Shown here: positions 1 to 9,674 of the stretch, one piece after another
Layout of the letters: each line of letters opens with the position of its first letter
How positions within the stretch are numbered: the stretch's first letter is position 1
Assembly: GCF_003184905.1 (NCBI RefSeq)
Contig: NZ_QFRU01000005.1
Span: forward strand, 124,001-188,000
DNA: 64,000 nt
Source of the DNA: Bacillus sp. CGMCC 1.16541
GTDB taxonomy: Bacteria; Bacillota; Bacilli; Bacillales; Bacillaceae_H
Direction: 5' to 3'
Program-made: the position numbers and the translations under genes
Notes under the pieces: generated by a model
What the model saw: the letters and a program-made list of their open reading frames with translations, nothing else
Database searches by the model: none
Told to the model about the DNA's origin: nothing

Positions 1-417
1 ACCTGTAAGAACAAAGTCACCAATGGAAATCTCGTCTGTTACGACATATTGGCGAATTCGCTCATCATAACCTTCATAATGCCCACAAACAAAAACGAGG
101 TGCTCTTCTTTCGCTAACTCTTCCGCTTTTGTTTGCGTATATTTTTCACCTTGAGGACATAACAAAATAACACGTGCATTTTTCGTTTCTTTTGTTATGT
201 CGGCAACTGCATCGAAAATAGGCTGTGGTTTTAAAACCATACCAGCTCCACCACCATAAGGATAATCATCCACGGTTTGATGTTTATTATCAGCATATTG
301 ACGGAAGTTGACAACGTTCAATTGCACGGCTTCTTTTTCTTGAGCCTTTTTTAAAATAGATTCTCCAAATACTCCTTCAAACATCGAAGGAAACAATGAA
401 AGCACATCGATCTTCAT
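1..417 (-). CDS. trmD: tRNA (guanine-37-N1)-methyltransferase TrmD, 3' end cut by window edge
   Basis: TrmD methylates N1 of G37 next to the anticodon, using S-adenosylmethionine, and so guards against frameshifting. The first 139 codons are present and run in frame off the left edge, so roughly the last 100 residues are missing. Visible are the start [10 protein letters not shown], the glycine-rich GGGAGM near residue 55, [10 protein letters not shown] near 111 and the beginning of the trefoil-knot segment SIGDFVLTG, all typical of the SPOUT-class TrmD family. The ATG at 415-417 overlaps the rimM stop by one base (TGATG), so the two are translationally linked. Identification is firm; nothing can be said of the C-terminal half. 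Confidence 0.96.
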   Translation of the reverse strand, partial: MKIDVLSLFPSMFEGVFGESILKKAQEKEAVQLNVVNFRQYADNKHQTVDDYPYGGGAGMVLKPQPIFDAVADITKETKNARVILLCPQGEKYTQTKAEELAKEEHLVFVCGHYEGYDERIRQYVVTDEISIGDFVLTG

Positions 418-935
418 CAATCTAATAACCCTTCCATCACACGAATTTTAATCACTTGATTCGGAATATCAACTGATTGTACGATTTCGTTAATATAAGG
501 AATAAGCGCTTCTTTTTTTCCCTTTCGTTGAATGACCCACACATCATTTGCTCCTGGTGTTAGAATTTCTTTTACTTTTCCAATCTCTTCTCCATCTTCT
601 GTTACAACTTGACAGCCAATAATCTCATGGAAATAGAACTCCCCTTCATTTAATTCACCAAGTTGATCTTCTCGTACTTTAAGCAAATGATTTTTGAATG
701 GCTCTACATCATTCACATTATTATATCCTTCAAATGTAAGAAGATCGAATGACTTATGCTGACGATGGCTTGCAACCTTCACTTCAATTCCTTCGTCACT
801 GTTTTCTTTAAATATGTATAACGTATTCCCTACTTTGTATCGCTCGTCTGTAAAGTCTGTACGAGAGACTACACGTACTTCTCCTTTAATACCATGTGTA
901 TTTACAATCTTTCCAACGTTAAACCACTTTTCCAT
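417..935 (-). CDS. rimM: 16S rRNA processing factor RimM
   Basis: RimM helps mature the 30S subunit head by binding ribosomal protein S19 and assisting 16S rRNA processing. The 172-residue protein has the usual two parts: an N-terminal RimM beta-barrel ([16 protein letters not shown], about residues 7-22) and a C-terminal PRC-barrel (FHEIIGCQV, then [10 protein letters not shown] and LIPYI, about 102-148). The length is normal for the family. It sits between ylqD and trmD, 14 bases after ylqD, as in other Bacillaceae. The start lies shortly after an AGAGGTGAATAGGTAA ribosome-binding region. Confidence 0.97.
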   Translation of the reverse strand: MEKWFNVGKIVNTHGIKGEVRVVSRTDFTDERYKVGNTLYIFKENSDEGIEVKVASHRQHKSFDLLTFEGYNNVNDVEPFKNHLLKVREDQLGELNEGEFYFHEIIGCQVVTEDGEEIGKVKEILTPGANDVWVIQRKGKKEALIPYINEIVQSVDIPNQVIKIRVMEGLLD

Positions 936-949
936 TTACCTATTCACCT

Positions 950-1333
950 CTACCTAATGTCTATTACAATTCCATCTTTAAGCACAATTGTTTTGGCCTG
1001 TTGAAGCTGACTCCAGTCATCCCCAACATTCACTTCAATAAGACCTTCTACTTCTTTCTCCACTAATTCGCTTCCTAGTGTTAGTTTACCTAATTGTTCA
1101 ATTTGAAAATCAAGAACTCGAATCTTTTCTAAACGATTCTCTTTTTCTTTCTCAAATTGAGCACGTAATAGCGAGGAAGAGTGGTGTGCTTTTTCAGTTT
1201 GCTTCATCTGAAACATCAATTGAGTAATCTCTTTTTCAAGCTGTGTTTTTCGTTCTATAAATCGCTCATAAAGCTCTTGTTTACTTTTTTCTGTTAATAC
1301 TTGCTTAACAATAACACGTTGTAAAATATGCAC
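950..1333 (-). CDS. ylqD: YlqD family protein of unknown function
   Basis: This is a short, highly charged protein with a long predicted coiled coil (roughly residues 15-85, rich in E, K and Q) and a small C-terminal beta-rich tail ending in IVIDIR. It matches the YlqD family, found between the KH protein and rimM in bacilli; no biochemical role is established. An upstream ATG exists at 1339, but AGGAGG lies only one base before it. The GTG at 1331-1333 is seven bases from AGGAGG and is the better start (127 residues, beginning with HILQRVIVKQ after the initiator). An intrinsic terminator separates it from khpA. Confidence 0.85.
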   Translation of the reverse strand: MHILQRVIVKQVLTEKSKQELYERFIERKTQLEKEITQLMFQMKQTEKAHHSSSLLRAQFEKEKENRLEKIRVLDFQIEQLGKLTLGSELVEKEVEGLIEVNVGDDWSQLQQAKTIVLKDGIVIDIR

Positions 1334-1373
1334 AGACATCCCTCCTAAAATTAGTATATAAAATAACACAAAA

Positions 1374-1401
1374 AAAGGGGAGGTTACCCTCTCCCTTTTT
1401 T
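1374..1401 (-). terminator. Intrinsic terminator between khpA and ylqD
   Basis: Read on the minus strand, AAAAGGGAGAGG and CCTCCCCTTTT form a stem with a single bulged A and a TAA-like loop, followed by a run of T. The left arm overlaps the khpA stop codon. It would end or attenuate the rpsP-khpA transcript before ylqD-rimM-trmD. Confidence 0.7.
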
Positions 1402-1630
1402 ACTCGTGTATTTCTATATACACTTTCTTATCGTGCTGAGATGCTGCTGTATACACAACAGTTCGAATTGCCTTTGCAACGCGACCTTGTTTTCCAATGA
1501 CTTTTCCAACATCTTCAGGGTGAACACTTATGACATAAGTCAACTTCGCTTCCTCAGACTTTTCTTGAACCGTCACTTTTTCTGGATAATCAACAAGCGC
1601 CTTTACAATCGTTTCGATTAATAATGTCAT
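1400..1630 (-). CDS. khpA: KH-domain RNA-binding protein KhpA
   Basis: KhpA (YlqC) is a small KH-domain RNA-binding protein that in other Firmicutes pairs with KhpB (Jag/EloR) and influences cell elongation and small-RNA biology. At 76 residues it is almost entirely one KH domain; the RNA-binding GxxG loop is GKQG at residues 46-49. It follows rpsP by 11 bases and is probably co-transcribed with it. The start ATG is the only sensible one, since the domain begins immediately after it. The function of the pair in this organism is inferred from relatives. Confidence 0.93.
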   Translation of the reverse strand: MTLLIETIVKALVDYPEKVTVQEKSEEAKLTYVISVHPEDVGKVIGKQGRVAKAIRTVVYTAASQHDKKVYIEIHE

Positions 1631-1641
1631 CTCAAGCTAGA

Positions 1642-1938
<297 letters not shown>

Positions 1939-1951
1939 TCAACAAGATAAT

Positions 1952-1981
1952 ATAATATCAAAAAGACTAAATGGTTGTAAA
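1952..1981 (-). promoter_or_regulatory. Probable sigma-A promoter for rpsP
   Basis: On the minus strand TTTACA (1976-1981) and TATTAT (1952-1957) are 18 bases apart, about 40 bases before the rpsP start. The gap is AT-rich, so the exact hexamers are uncertain. Confidence 0.5.
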
Positions 1982-2014
1982 GGTTTTTTTCTTAACAGTG
2001 GAAATTTATTTTCC

Positions 2015-3358
2015 TTAAGAGAAAAATGGAAACTTCATTCCTTTTTTCTTACCTTTTGACATGCTTGTCATTTGCTTCATCATTTTTTTCATATCTTCAA
2101 ACTGTTTCAAAAGACGGTTTACCTCTTGAACAGATCGACCGCTGCCTTTTGCAATACGCTTTTTACGGCTAGCATTTATGATTTCAGGATGAATTTTTTC
2201 TTCTTTTGTCATGGATTGAATAATAGCTTCAACATGACTAATTTGTTTTTCGTCTACTTGTAAGTTTTTGAGTCCCTTTACTTTATTAGCACCAGGAAGC
2301 ATACCAATTAACTCATCAAGTGGACCCATCTTACGTACTTGTCCAAGCTGATCTAGGAAGTCATCGAATGTAAAAGAGAGTGTACGAAGTTTATCTTCTA
2401 ACTCTTTTGCTTTTGCTTCATCAACATTCGCTTGAGCTTTTTCAATCAGTGATAGTACATCACCCATTCCTAGAACACGAGATGCCATACGCTCTGGATG
2501 GAACGCCTCTAATGCATCAAGTTTTTCGCCAAGACCCACAAATTTAATTGGTGTGTTTGTAACAGAACGAATAGAAAGTGCAGCACCCCCACGAGTGTCA
2601 CCATCTAGTTTCGTTAAAACAACCCCTGTTAAACCAAGCTGTTTATTAAAGCTATCTGCCACATTTACTGCATCTTGACCTGTCATTGCATCAACAACAA
2701 GGAAAATTTCATCTGGATTTGACAACTCTTTAATTTGTTGCAACTCATCCATTAAATTTTCATCAACATGCAAACGACCAGCTGTATCAATTAATACATA
2801 GTCATTATGTTCTGCTTTCGCATGAGCAATTGCTTGCTTGGCAATTTCAACAGGACTGACTTGATCGCCTAATGAAAAGACTGGCATACTTAATTGTTTT
2901 CCAAGCGTCTCCAATTGTTTAATCGCAGCGGGTCGATAAATATCCGCTGCTACAAGCAATGGATTACGGTTGTACTTTTTGCGCAATAAATTCGCTAGCT
3001 TACCAGTTGTCGTTGTTTTACCCGCACCTTGTAAACCTACCATCATAATGACAGTTGGCGGTCGACTAGATACTGCAATTTTACTTTGCTCTCCACCCAT
3101 CAGCGCAGTTAATTCTTCTTGTACAACTTTTACAACTTGCTGACCAGGTGTTAAGCTTTTCAATACTTCTTGTCCTACTGCACGCTCACTTACGCGCTTT
3201 ACAAAGTCTTTTACAACTTTAAAGTTTACATCCGCCTCAAGCAGGGCAAGTCGCACTTCACGCATCATTTCTTTCACGTCAGCTTCAGTTACTTTCCCTT
3301 TACCTTTTAGCTTTTGCATCGTACTTTGTAAACGGTCGGCTAACCCTTCAAATGCCAT
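2015..3358 (-). CDS. ffh: Signal recognition particle protein Ffh (SRP54)
   Basis: Ffh binds signal sequences of nascent membrane and secreted proteins and, with 6S-type scRNA, delivers ribosomes to FtsY. The 447-residue protein has the N domain (1-90), the G domain with P-loop GLQGAGKTT at 108-116, DTAGRLHVDE and TKLDGD, and the methionine-rich M domain (about 300-447) with the RNA-binding GSGRSVQEVNRLLKQF helix. It ends with a Met/Lys-rich tail. The gene lies 12 bases after ylxM. The receptor ftsY lies nearby on the same strand but behind a terminator. Confidence 0.98.
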   Translation of the reverse strand: MAFEGLADRLQSTMQKLKGKGKVTEADVKEMMREVRLALLEADVNFKVVKDFVKRVSERAVGQEVLKSLTPGQQVVKVVQEELTALMGGEQSKIAVSSRPPTVIMMVGLQGAGKTTTTGKLANLLRKKYNRNPLLVAADIYRPAAIKQLETLGKQLSMPVFSLGDQVSPVEIAKQAIAHAKAEHNDYVLIDTAGRLHVDENLMDELQQIKELSNPDEIFLVVDAMTGQDAVNVADSFNKQLGLTGVVLTKLDGDTRGGAALSIRSVTNTPIKFVGLGEKLDALEAFHPERMASRVLGMGDVLSLIEKAQANVDEAKAKELEDKLRTLSFTFDDFLDQLGQVRKMGPLDELIGMLPGANKVKGLKNLQVDEKQISHVEAIIQSMTKEEKIHPEIINASRKKRIAKGSGRSVQEVNRLLKQFEDMKKMMKQMTSMSKGKKKGMKFPFFS

Positions 3359-3370
3359 GTATGCCGCCCC

Positions 3371-3703
3371 CTAATCTAATTTCTCAAGCGAATTTAGAAG
3401 AGTAGAAAGCTTGTCATTATGTTTGAGTTCAGATTCAAGCTCAGCTTTCAATTGTTGAACAATTGATTGGCGCTCTTGAAATCGTTCTAATAACAACAGC
3501 TTTTCCTCGTATTGTTCAAGCATTTGCTCTGTACGTTTAATATTATCATAAACTGCTTGACGACTCACATTAAATTCTTCTGCTATTTCACCTAGAGAAT
3601 AGTCATCTAAATAGTAAAGAGACATATAACTTCGTTGCTTTGGTGTTAACAAAGCTTGATAAAAGTCATATAGGTAATTCATTCTTGTCGTTTTTTCAAG
3701 CAT
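3371..3703 (-). CDS. ylxM: YlxM family helix-turn-helix protein, SRP-associated
   Basis: YlxM is a small DNA/RNA-binding-type protein encoded directly upstream of ffh in Firmicutes. In streptococci it has been reported to modulate SRP function. The 110 residues are mostly helical; [20 protein letters not shown] (about 37-56) is a sigma-70 region 4-like helix-turn-helix and the C-terminal half (60-105) is a coiled coil. AAGGGGGTAGTCTT gives a good ribosome-binding site. It is the first gene of the ylxM-ffh unit, with its own promoter. Confidence 0.93.
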   Translation of the reverse strand: MLEKTTRMNYLYDFYQALLTPKQRSYMSLYYLDDYSLGEIAEEFNVSRQAVYDNIKRTEQMLEQYEEKLLLLERFQERQSIVQQLKAELESELKHNDKLSTLLNSLEKLD

Positions 3704-3745
3704 AAGACTACCCCCTTGTTAAGTGAAAAGCCTTTACAACATAAC

Positions 3746-3774
3746 AGTCTACAGATAAGCAATTTGAATGTCAA
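3746..3774 (-). promoter_or_regulatory. Sigma-A promoter for ylxM-ffh
   Basis: TTGACA (3769-3774) and TAGACT (3746-3751) are separated by 17 bases on the minus strand and lie about 45 bases upstream of the ylxM start, between the ftsY terminator and ylxM. Confidence 0.75.
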
Positions 3775-3844
3775 GTTTTTTTCTTAACACCCTTTAGAAA
3801 TTGATTATTAAACAAATGAATACGTCTAGAAAAGCACGTATAAA

Positions 3845-3914
3845 TAAAACACCTCTTACCTATCTACTCAATGATTTGACTAGAACTTTATAGGTAAAAG
3901 GTGTTCTAAACTGA
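3845..3914 (-). terminator. Terminator after ftsY
   Basis: ACACCTTTTACCTAT and ATAGGTAAGAGGTGTT form a long stem with one mismatch around a roughly 30-base loop, followed by TTTTATTTAT on the minus strand. It separates the smc-ftsY unit from ylxM-ffh. The rest of the 228-base gap holds only the ylxM promoter. Confidence 0.65.
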
Positions 3915-3931
3915 GACAAACGATGAACTTT

Positions 3932-4921
3932 TTATTCCTTTTCGTTCTCTACTTCGTTTGCGAACAATCCGTAAACGTACTGCTCTGTTTGGAACTGCTG
4001 TAAATCATCCATTTTTTCTCCAAGACCGACAAATTTAACAGGTAAGTCTAACTCGTTACGAATCGCAATGACAATCCCACCTTTTGCCGTTCCATCTAAC
4101 TTTGTTAACACAATGCCTGTAACATTAGTTGTTTCAGAGAACGTCTTCGCCTGACTCAATGCATTTTGTCCTGTTGTCGCATCTAATACGAGTAACACTT
4201 CATGAGGTGCACCAGGAACTTCACGTTCAATAACTCGCTTCACCTTCTCAAGTTCTTTCATGAGATTAACTTTATTTTGGAGACGGCCGGCTGTATCACA
4301 CAATAAAATATCAGCATTACGAGCTTTTGCCGCTTGAACTGCATCGTACATGACAGCGGCTGGGTCTGATCCTGCTGATTGCTTAATCACACTAACACCT
4401 ACACGCTCTCCCCACACTTCTAACTGTTCAATTGCCCCAGCGCGAAACGTGTCTCCTGCTGCCATCACAACGGACTTACCTTCTTGCTTATATTTATGTG
4501 CTAACTTACCAATTGTTGTCGTTTTACCTACTCCATTTACCCCGACGAACAAAATTACCGTTAACCCATCTTTTTGAATATTTACATCTGATAAATCTTC
4601 CTGCCCATTCTCATAAATCTCTACTAACTTTTCTGAAATAACCCCTTGTACTTCTCTAGGATCTTGGATGTTACGACGCTTTACTTCCATTTTCAAATCA
4701 TCGATTAGATCCATAACTGTCGACACACCTACGTCTGCACTAATTAAAATCTCTTCTAATTCTTCGAAGAAATCTTCATCTACCTTTCGATATCGAGCAA
4801 CAAGGTCGTTCACTTTTCCAGAAAAAGATTCACGTGTTTTTGTCATGCCATCTTTAAATTTCTTTGTCACTGAATCTGTTTGTTCTGTTAACTTTTCTTT
4901 TAAACGCTTAAAAAAACTCAT
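3932..4921 (-). CDS. ftsY: Signal recognition particle receptor FtsY
   Basis: FtsY is the membrane-associated GTPase that pairs with Ffh to hand ribosome-nascent chains to the Sec translocon. The 329-residue protein lacks the long acidic A domain of E. coli FtsY, which is normal for bacilli. It has the NG domains with P-loop GVNGVGKTT at 127-135, DTAGRLQNK and TKLDGTAKGG. The short basic and amphipathic N terminus (MSFFKRLKEKL) probably binds membrane. It follows smc by 96 bases, as in B. subtilis. Confidence 0.97.
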   Translation of the reverse strand: MSFFKRLKEKLTEQTDSVTKKFKDGMTKTRESFSGKVNDLVARYRKVDEDFFEELEEILISADVGVSTVMDLIDDLKMEVKRRNIQDPREVQGVISEKLVEIYENGQEDLSDVNIQKDGLTVILFVGVNGVGKTTTIGKLAHKYKQEGKSVVMAAGDTFRAGAIEQLEVWGERVGVSVIKQSAGSDPAAVMYDAVQAAKARNADILLCDTAGRLQNKVNLMKELEKVKRVIEREVPGAPHEVLLVLDATTGQNALSQAKTFSETTNVTGIVLTKLDGTAKGGIVIAIRNELDLPVKFVGLGEKMDDLQQFQTEQYVYGLFANEVENEKE

Positions 4922-5017
4922 TCAATTACACCCTTCTTTCTATATGATGACCATTACTAATTATGTAGAATGATGGGGCTGAGCCAAAAGGATAGCCCCC
5001 TTTGACTTAACCTCTCG

Positions 5018-8000
5018 TTAAACGTATTGCTTTGAATCCTCTAACCTTACAGATACAAGCTTTGATACACCTGATTCCTGCATCGTCACACCATATAATA
5101 CGTCGGCTTCTTCCATCGTTCCTTTACGATGCGTAATGACAATAAACTGTGTTTCATCACTAAATTTCTTTAAGTAAGTAGAAAAGCGTTGTACATTCGC
5201 TTCATCCAAAGCTGCTTCTACTTCATCTAGAACGCAAAACGGAACTGGACGTACTTTTAAAATAGAGAATAACAAAGCAATTGCTGTTAATGATCGCTCT
5301 CCACCAGAAAGCAAACCGAGGTTTTGAAGCTTTTTCCCGGGAGGTTGTGCAACAATATCGACTCCTGTATTTAACAAATCCTTCGGGTTTGTGAGTCTTA
5401 GGTCAGCTTTTCCACCACCGAATAGTGACTTAAATACTTCATCAAATTCTTCACGAATACGATAAAATATTTGAGAAAAACGCTTTTTCATCTCCTCATC
5501 CATTTCTTCAATAACTTGATATAGTGTATCCTTCGCTTCTGATAAATCATTTTGCTGTGAACTTAAGAAATTGTAACGCTCTGAAATTCGATCGTATTCA
5601 TCAATTGCTCCTAAGTTAACAGTCCCTAATTCTTCAATCGCCATTTTCACAAGCTTTATTTTTTTACGCGCTTCATCAATTGATCCTGTTAAAGGATATG
5701 CTTCCTTAGCAGCTTCAAAGCTAAGTGAGTAGTCTTCACTTAACTGATGGAGTCGATTATCAAGCGCTACTTCCAGACGATTAATTTTAACTTCTTCATC
5801 TTTTAAAGCGTCGGCTACTTGTTTATATTGTCGTTGTAATTCTTTTAACTCTCGTTCTTCTTCTTCCAGTTTATTTTGACGCTTTAATCGTTCCGCGCGC
5901 TGTTCATCCATTTGTTGGAGCGCTTCATTTTTTTCTTTTAACTTCCTTTGGGCCGCTTCCTCAAGCTGAACCTCACCTGAATCATTCGTTCCCATTTCAC
6001 TTGTTAAAAGAGATAGATCTTCTTGAACTTCTTTTAATCGTGTTTTTGTTTGTTCTAACTCAAACGTAATGCGATCAAACTTCTCGCGTTGATTGTCTAG
6101 GGATTGCTCTTGCCCAGCTAACTCAACTTTAATATCTGTCAACTCTGTTCGAACGGTTTCTTTAGATAGTTGTTGAGAATTTTTTTGAGCAGTTACAGCT
6201 TCAATTTCTTTTTCTAGATTTCCAAGCGTATTTGTACTAGTTGTGACAATTTCTTTTAAGTGTGAAATCCGATCAGCAATTCGGCTTTGGTCCGCAGTAA
6301 AACCAGCAATATCATGATCGTACATCGTTAATCGATCATTTACTGCCTTTTCTTCAATTTCTAATTCACGAATGTCATGATTAATTTGTTGTCCAATTTC
6401 TTTTAATTGAGCAAGCTCTTCAGACTCCTGAACTAATTGACTCTCAATCGAGCGAATGGAGTCTTTCATCTCTTTAACTTCTTGTTCAAGATTCTCTGTT
6501 TTTACTTCCATCTCTTGTAACTTAATTGTGATTGTTTCTACTTCTCTTTGACGTCCTAAGAGAGAATTCGCCTTTTGCTTAACCGCTCCTCCAGTCATTG
6601 AACCACCTGGGTTTACAACATCTCCCTCTAGTGTGACAAAGCGATACCTTTGACCTGTTTGTCTAGCAAGTTCATTTGCACCTTTTAAATCTTGTACAAT
6701 CACGACTGTCCCAAGTAAGTTGCCAATCACGCGGCTATATTTCTTATCATACTGAATTAAATCTGCTGCTATACCAATAAATGCTTGGTGCTGTTGTAAT
6801 ACATGGTGTGTTTGAGAAGGCAACTGTCTTTCTGTTACAGATGTTAACGGCAAAAACGTTGCTCTTCCATTACCAGTACTCTTTAAGAAAACAATGGCAC
6901 TTCGAGCGCTCTTTTCATCTTCTACAACAATATGCTGAGTTGCTCCTCCAAGCGCAATCTCAAGTGCTGTTTCGTATTGCTTAGGTACGTGAACAAGCTC
7001 TGCAATGGCACCTTCAATACCTAGTAATCTAGAACCCCTTGCTTTTAACACTTCTTTTACGCCTTGGAAATAACCTGCGTAATCATCTTGCATTTCTTCG
7101 AGCATTTCTTTTCGAGACTTTGTTTGCTGAACAAACTGATAGGCTTGATACAAAGTAGACTCTTTCTTTTGATATTGCTGCTTTAACACTTCAAGCTCTT
7201 CTTTTTTCTTCTTCTGAATTGCCAATGCTTCATTTAGTTGCTCACGAAGTTGCGAAAGTTTAATTGTCAAAGTTGCTTTCTTTTGTTCAATTTCTTTCCT
7301 TTCGCTAATATATTGCTCATTTGTTTTCGTCAATCTCGTTTGCTTTTCTACGGTTTGTTGATGCTGTTGCTCTAAAAATGTCATTTCATTACGTGATGAA
7401 GTTTGTTCATTTAATAGCTCAAAGTATTCGCTCTTTAAATGCTCAAGCTTCTCATTGAGATTTTCACTATATTGAACGAACAGAAGCTGTTTTTCTGCTA
7501 ATGCCTTCTTCATCTCTTTTACTTTTTGCTCATATTGCTGTAAACGACTCTCTTCTTTTTCACGCACATTGGTTAGTTCTATAATTTTGTGTTTATATTC
7601 CTCTACAAGTCGTTCTAGTTGCTGTTTATTTTGAGATGCATTTTTCTTACGTTCTTTTAAAACTTCTTTTCGCCCTTCAAGCTTCTCTAACTCTTCACTT
7701 GTGATAAGAAGATGTTGCTGAAGGTGCTGTAATGAATTGTCAATCTTTTGAATAGTGATTCGTTGATTCTGAATATCAGATTCATAGCTAGACGTTTTTT
7801 CTAATAAATGGGCTTCTAACTTCTGATGCTCTGAAAACTGTTTTTTTAATAATTCCCATTGTGTATGTAAATCTTCAATTTCATAGACAATGACAGCGAC
7901 GTCCATTTTCTTTAATTCTTCTTTTTTATCTAAATAATCTTTAGCAATTGAAGATTGTATTCGAAGTGGTTCTAATTGCCCTTCAATTTCATGTAAAATA

Positions 8001-8578
8001 TCAACCACTCGGTTTAAGTTTTCTTGTGTTTCAAGCAACTTTAACTCTGCTTTTCGTTTCCTTGTTTTATATTTCAGCACGCCGGCTGCTTCTTCAAAGA
8101 TCTTTCTTCGTTCTTCTGGCTTACTACTTAAAATCTCTTCTACTTTTCCTTGACTAATAATAGAGAACGCTTCTCTTCCTAAACCGGAATCCATAAATAA
8201 ATCCACAATGTCTTTTAAACGACACGGTTGATTATTAATAAGAAATTCACTATCACCAGAACGATAAACCCTTCTTGTAATACTAACTTCGTGAAAGTCT
8301 AAAGGTAAGAATTGGTCACTATTCTCTAACGTTAATGTTACTTCTGCAATATTTAAAGCTCTACGTGTATCACTTCCTGCAAAAATAATATCTTCCATCT
8401 TTGCACCTCGAAGTGATTTTGCGGATTGTTCACCTAAGACCCAGCGGATAGCATCTGTAATATTACTTTTTCCACTTCCATTTGGACCTACAACCGCTGT
8501 GACACCAGGTACAAAATCAATTGATACCTTTTCTGCAAACGATTTAAAACCTACTACGTCTAACCGTTTGAGGAACAT
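5018..8578 (-). CDS. smc: Chromosome partition protein SMC
   Basis: SMC is the ATPase of the condensin complex (with ScpA and ScpB) that organises and segregates the chromosome by loop extrusion. The 1186-residue product has the full plan. Walker A GPNGSGKSN is at 31-39, followed by a long coiled coil (about 170-500), a hinge around 510-670 with the glycine-rich GGSMTGGAV end, a second coiled coil and the C-terminal head with signature LSGGERSL and Walker B VLDEVEAALDE. The start follows GAGGGGGAATCTTA. No interruptions are seen. The preceding gene is rnc, from which it is separated by a large perfect palindrome. Confidence 0.98.
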   Translation of the reverse strand: MFLKRLDVVGFKSFAEKVSIDFVPGVTAVVGPNGSGKSNITDAIRWVLGEQSAKSLRGAKMEDIIFAGSDTRRALNIAEVTLTLENSDQFLPLDFHEVSITRRVYRSGDSEFLINNQPCRLKDIVDLFMDSGLGREAFSIISQGKVEEILSSKPEERRKIFEEAAGVLKYKTRKRKAELKLLETQENLNRVVDILHEIEGQLEPLRIQSSIAKDYLDKKEELKKMDVAVIVYEIEDLHTQWELLKKQFSEHQKLEAHLLEKTSSYESDIQNQRITIQKIDNSLQHLQQHLLITSEELEKLEGRKEVLKERKKNASQNKQQLERLVEEYKHKIIELTNVREKEESRLQQYEQKVKEMKKALAEKQLLFVQYSENLNEKLEHLKSEYFELLNEQTSSRNEMTFLEQQHQQTVEKQTRLTKTNEQYISERKEIEQKKATLTIKLSQLREQLNEALAIQKKKKEELEVLKQQYQKKESTLYQAYQFVQQTKSRKEMLEEMQDDYAGYFQGVKEVLKARGSRLLGIEGAIAELVHVPKQYETALEIALGGATQHIVVEDEKSARSAIVFLKSTGNGRATFLPLTSVTERQLPSQTHHVLQQHQAFIGIAADLIQYDKKYSRVIGNLLGTVVIVQDLKGANELARQTGQRYRFVTLEGDVVNPGGSMTGGAVKQKANSLLGRQREVETITIKLQEMEVKTENLEQEVKEMKDSIRSIESQLVQESEELAQLKEIGQQINHDIRELEIEEKAVNDRLTMYDHDIAGFTADQSRIADRISHLKEIVTTSTNTLGNLEKEIEAVTAQKNSQQLSKETVRTELTDIKVELAGQEQSLDNQREKFDRITFELEQTKTRLKEVQEDLSLLTSEMGTNDSGEVQLEEAAQRKLKEKNEALQQMDEQRAERLKRQNKLEEEERELKELQRQYKQVADALKDEEVKINRLEVALDNRLHQLSEDYSLSFEAAKEAYPLTGSIDEARKKIKLVKMAIEELGTVNLGAIDEYDRISERYNFLSSQQNDLSEAKDTLYQVIEEMDEEMKKRFSQIFYRIREEFDEVFKSLFGGGKADLRLTNPKDLLNTGVDIVAQPPGKKLQNLGLLSGGERSLTAIALLFSILKVRPVPFCVLDEVEAALDEANVQRFSTYLKKFSDETQFIVITHRKGTMEEADVLYGVTMQESGVSKLVSVRLEDSKQYV

Positions 8579-8671
8579 TAAGATTCCCCCTCACATTTCT
8601 TCTAATATTTATCTTCATTCAACCTACTCATTACTGATCATTCTGTAAATATAAAGTTTCATGTAAGTACA

Positions 8672-8711
8672 TTTTCGACTCCTTTCAGTTATAACTGAAA
8701 GGAGTCGAAAA
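8672..8711. terminator. Perfect 40-bp palindrome between rnc and smc
   Basis: The 20-base arm TTTTCGACTCCTTTCAGTTA is followed at once by its exact reverse complement, with no loop. It begins with four T and ends with four A, so it could act as a terminator on either strand, although the run of T is short. It lies 27 bases past the rnc stop. See findings for other readings. Confidence 0.55.
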
Positions 8712-8737
8712 CCTACATATTCTCGTTCTCTTCTACT

Positions 8738-9481
8738 TTATATTTGAGACGATTTTAACTTTTCAATAGCAACTTGAGCAGCTTTTTGTTCTGCTTCTTT
8801 TTTTGACCTTCCAACACCTGTTCCTAATACTTCTCCATTTAACGAAACACGAGACATAAATTCACGATTATGGGCAGGTCCCTTTTCTTGAAGTACTTTG
8901 TATTCTAAATGACCCGCTCCATCGCGTTGAACAATTTCTTGTAATTGACTCTTAAAATCCATCACATGAGAAAAAGCACCTTCATTTATCTTTGGGAAGA
9001 CAACTTTTGTTAGAAATGCATTGACCGTTTCAATTCCTTGATCTAAATATAAAGCACCAATGAATGCTTCAAACACATCCGCTAATAAAGCAGGACGTTC
9101 GCGACCTCCTGTCATTTCCTCACCTTTACCTAATAAGACGAGTTGTCCAAAACCAAGAGTGTTGGCAAATGTGACAAGCGATGGCTCACATACAACCGCA
9201 GCACGCAACTTTGTTAATTCTCCTTCACTCATAGTGGGATACTTTTTAAAAAGAAATTGCGAAACGGTTAATTCTAAAACTGCATCTCCTAAAAATTCCA
9301 AACGTTCATTGTCTTCATACGGTCTTTTGCGATGCTCATTCACATAGGATGAATGTGTAAATGCTTGAATCAATAATGGTTCATTTTGAAAGAATATCCC
9401 TATTTGCTCTTGGAAATTCTTAAAATTCTGCTTGGCTCTTCCACCAATCCGCCTTTCACGACTCGAATAATGTCTAGGCAT
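8738..9481 (-). CDS. rnc: Ribonuclease III
   Basis: RNase III cleaves double-stranded RNA, including the pre-rRNA stems and scRNA precursors. The 247-residue enzyme has the catalytic domain with signature [13 protein letters not shown] at 59-71 and the second acidic cluster [15 protein letters not shown], then a C-terminal double-stranded RNA-binding domain (about 173-243, with the [16 protein letters not shown] end). Length and architecture are normal. It follows acpP after a terminator and a 193-base gap; AGGTGGAGATAGTTT is its ribosome-binding region. Confidence 0.98.
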   Translation of the reverse strand: MPRHYSSRERRIGGRAKQNFKNFQEQIGIFFQNEPLLIQAFTHSSYVNEHRKRPYEDNERLEFLGDAVLELTVSQFLFKKYPTMSEGELTKLRAAVVCEPSLVTFANTLGFGQLVLLGKGEEMTGGRERPALLADVFEAFIGALYLDQGIETVNAFLTKVVFPKINEGAFSHVMDFKSQLQEIVQRDGAGHLEYKVLQEKGPAHNREFMSRVSLNGEVLGTGVGRSKKEAEQKAAQVAIEKLKSSQI

Positions 9482-9618
9482 AAACTATCTCCACCTAACT
9501 ACCGCAATTGCTGCATAATTTTTTTGTAATATACCTCATTATAAAACGAGAAATAACAAAAGATACACTCTCTTTTATAAAAAACTTATAATTTTTCGAA
9601 ATCCTCTTAAAAAGCAGA

Positions 9619-9650
9619 GAAAGCCCCGCTTATTAAACGGGACTTTGAAA
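9619..9650 (-). terminator. Terminator after acpP
   Basis: AAAGTCCCG and CGGGGCTTT pair around TTTAATAAG on the minus strand, 25 bases beyond acpP. It marks the end of the fapR-plsX-fabD-fabG-acpP operon. The following run is mixed pyrimidine and then TTTTT, so termination may be partial. The rest of the gap to rnc holds an AT-rich stretch with a TATAAT-like element (about 9539-9544) but no convincing -35. Confidence 0.6.
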
Positions 9651-9674
9651 AAGCAAAAGATTATGCTTTACAGC

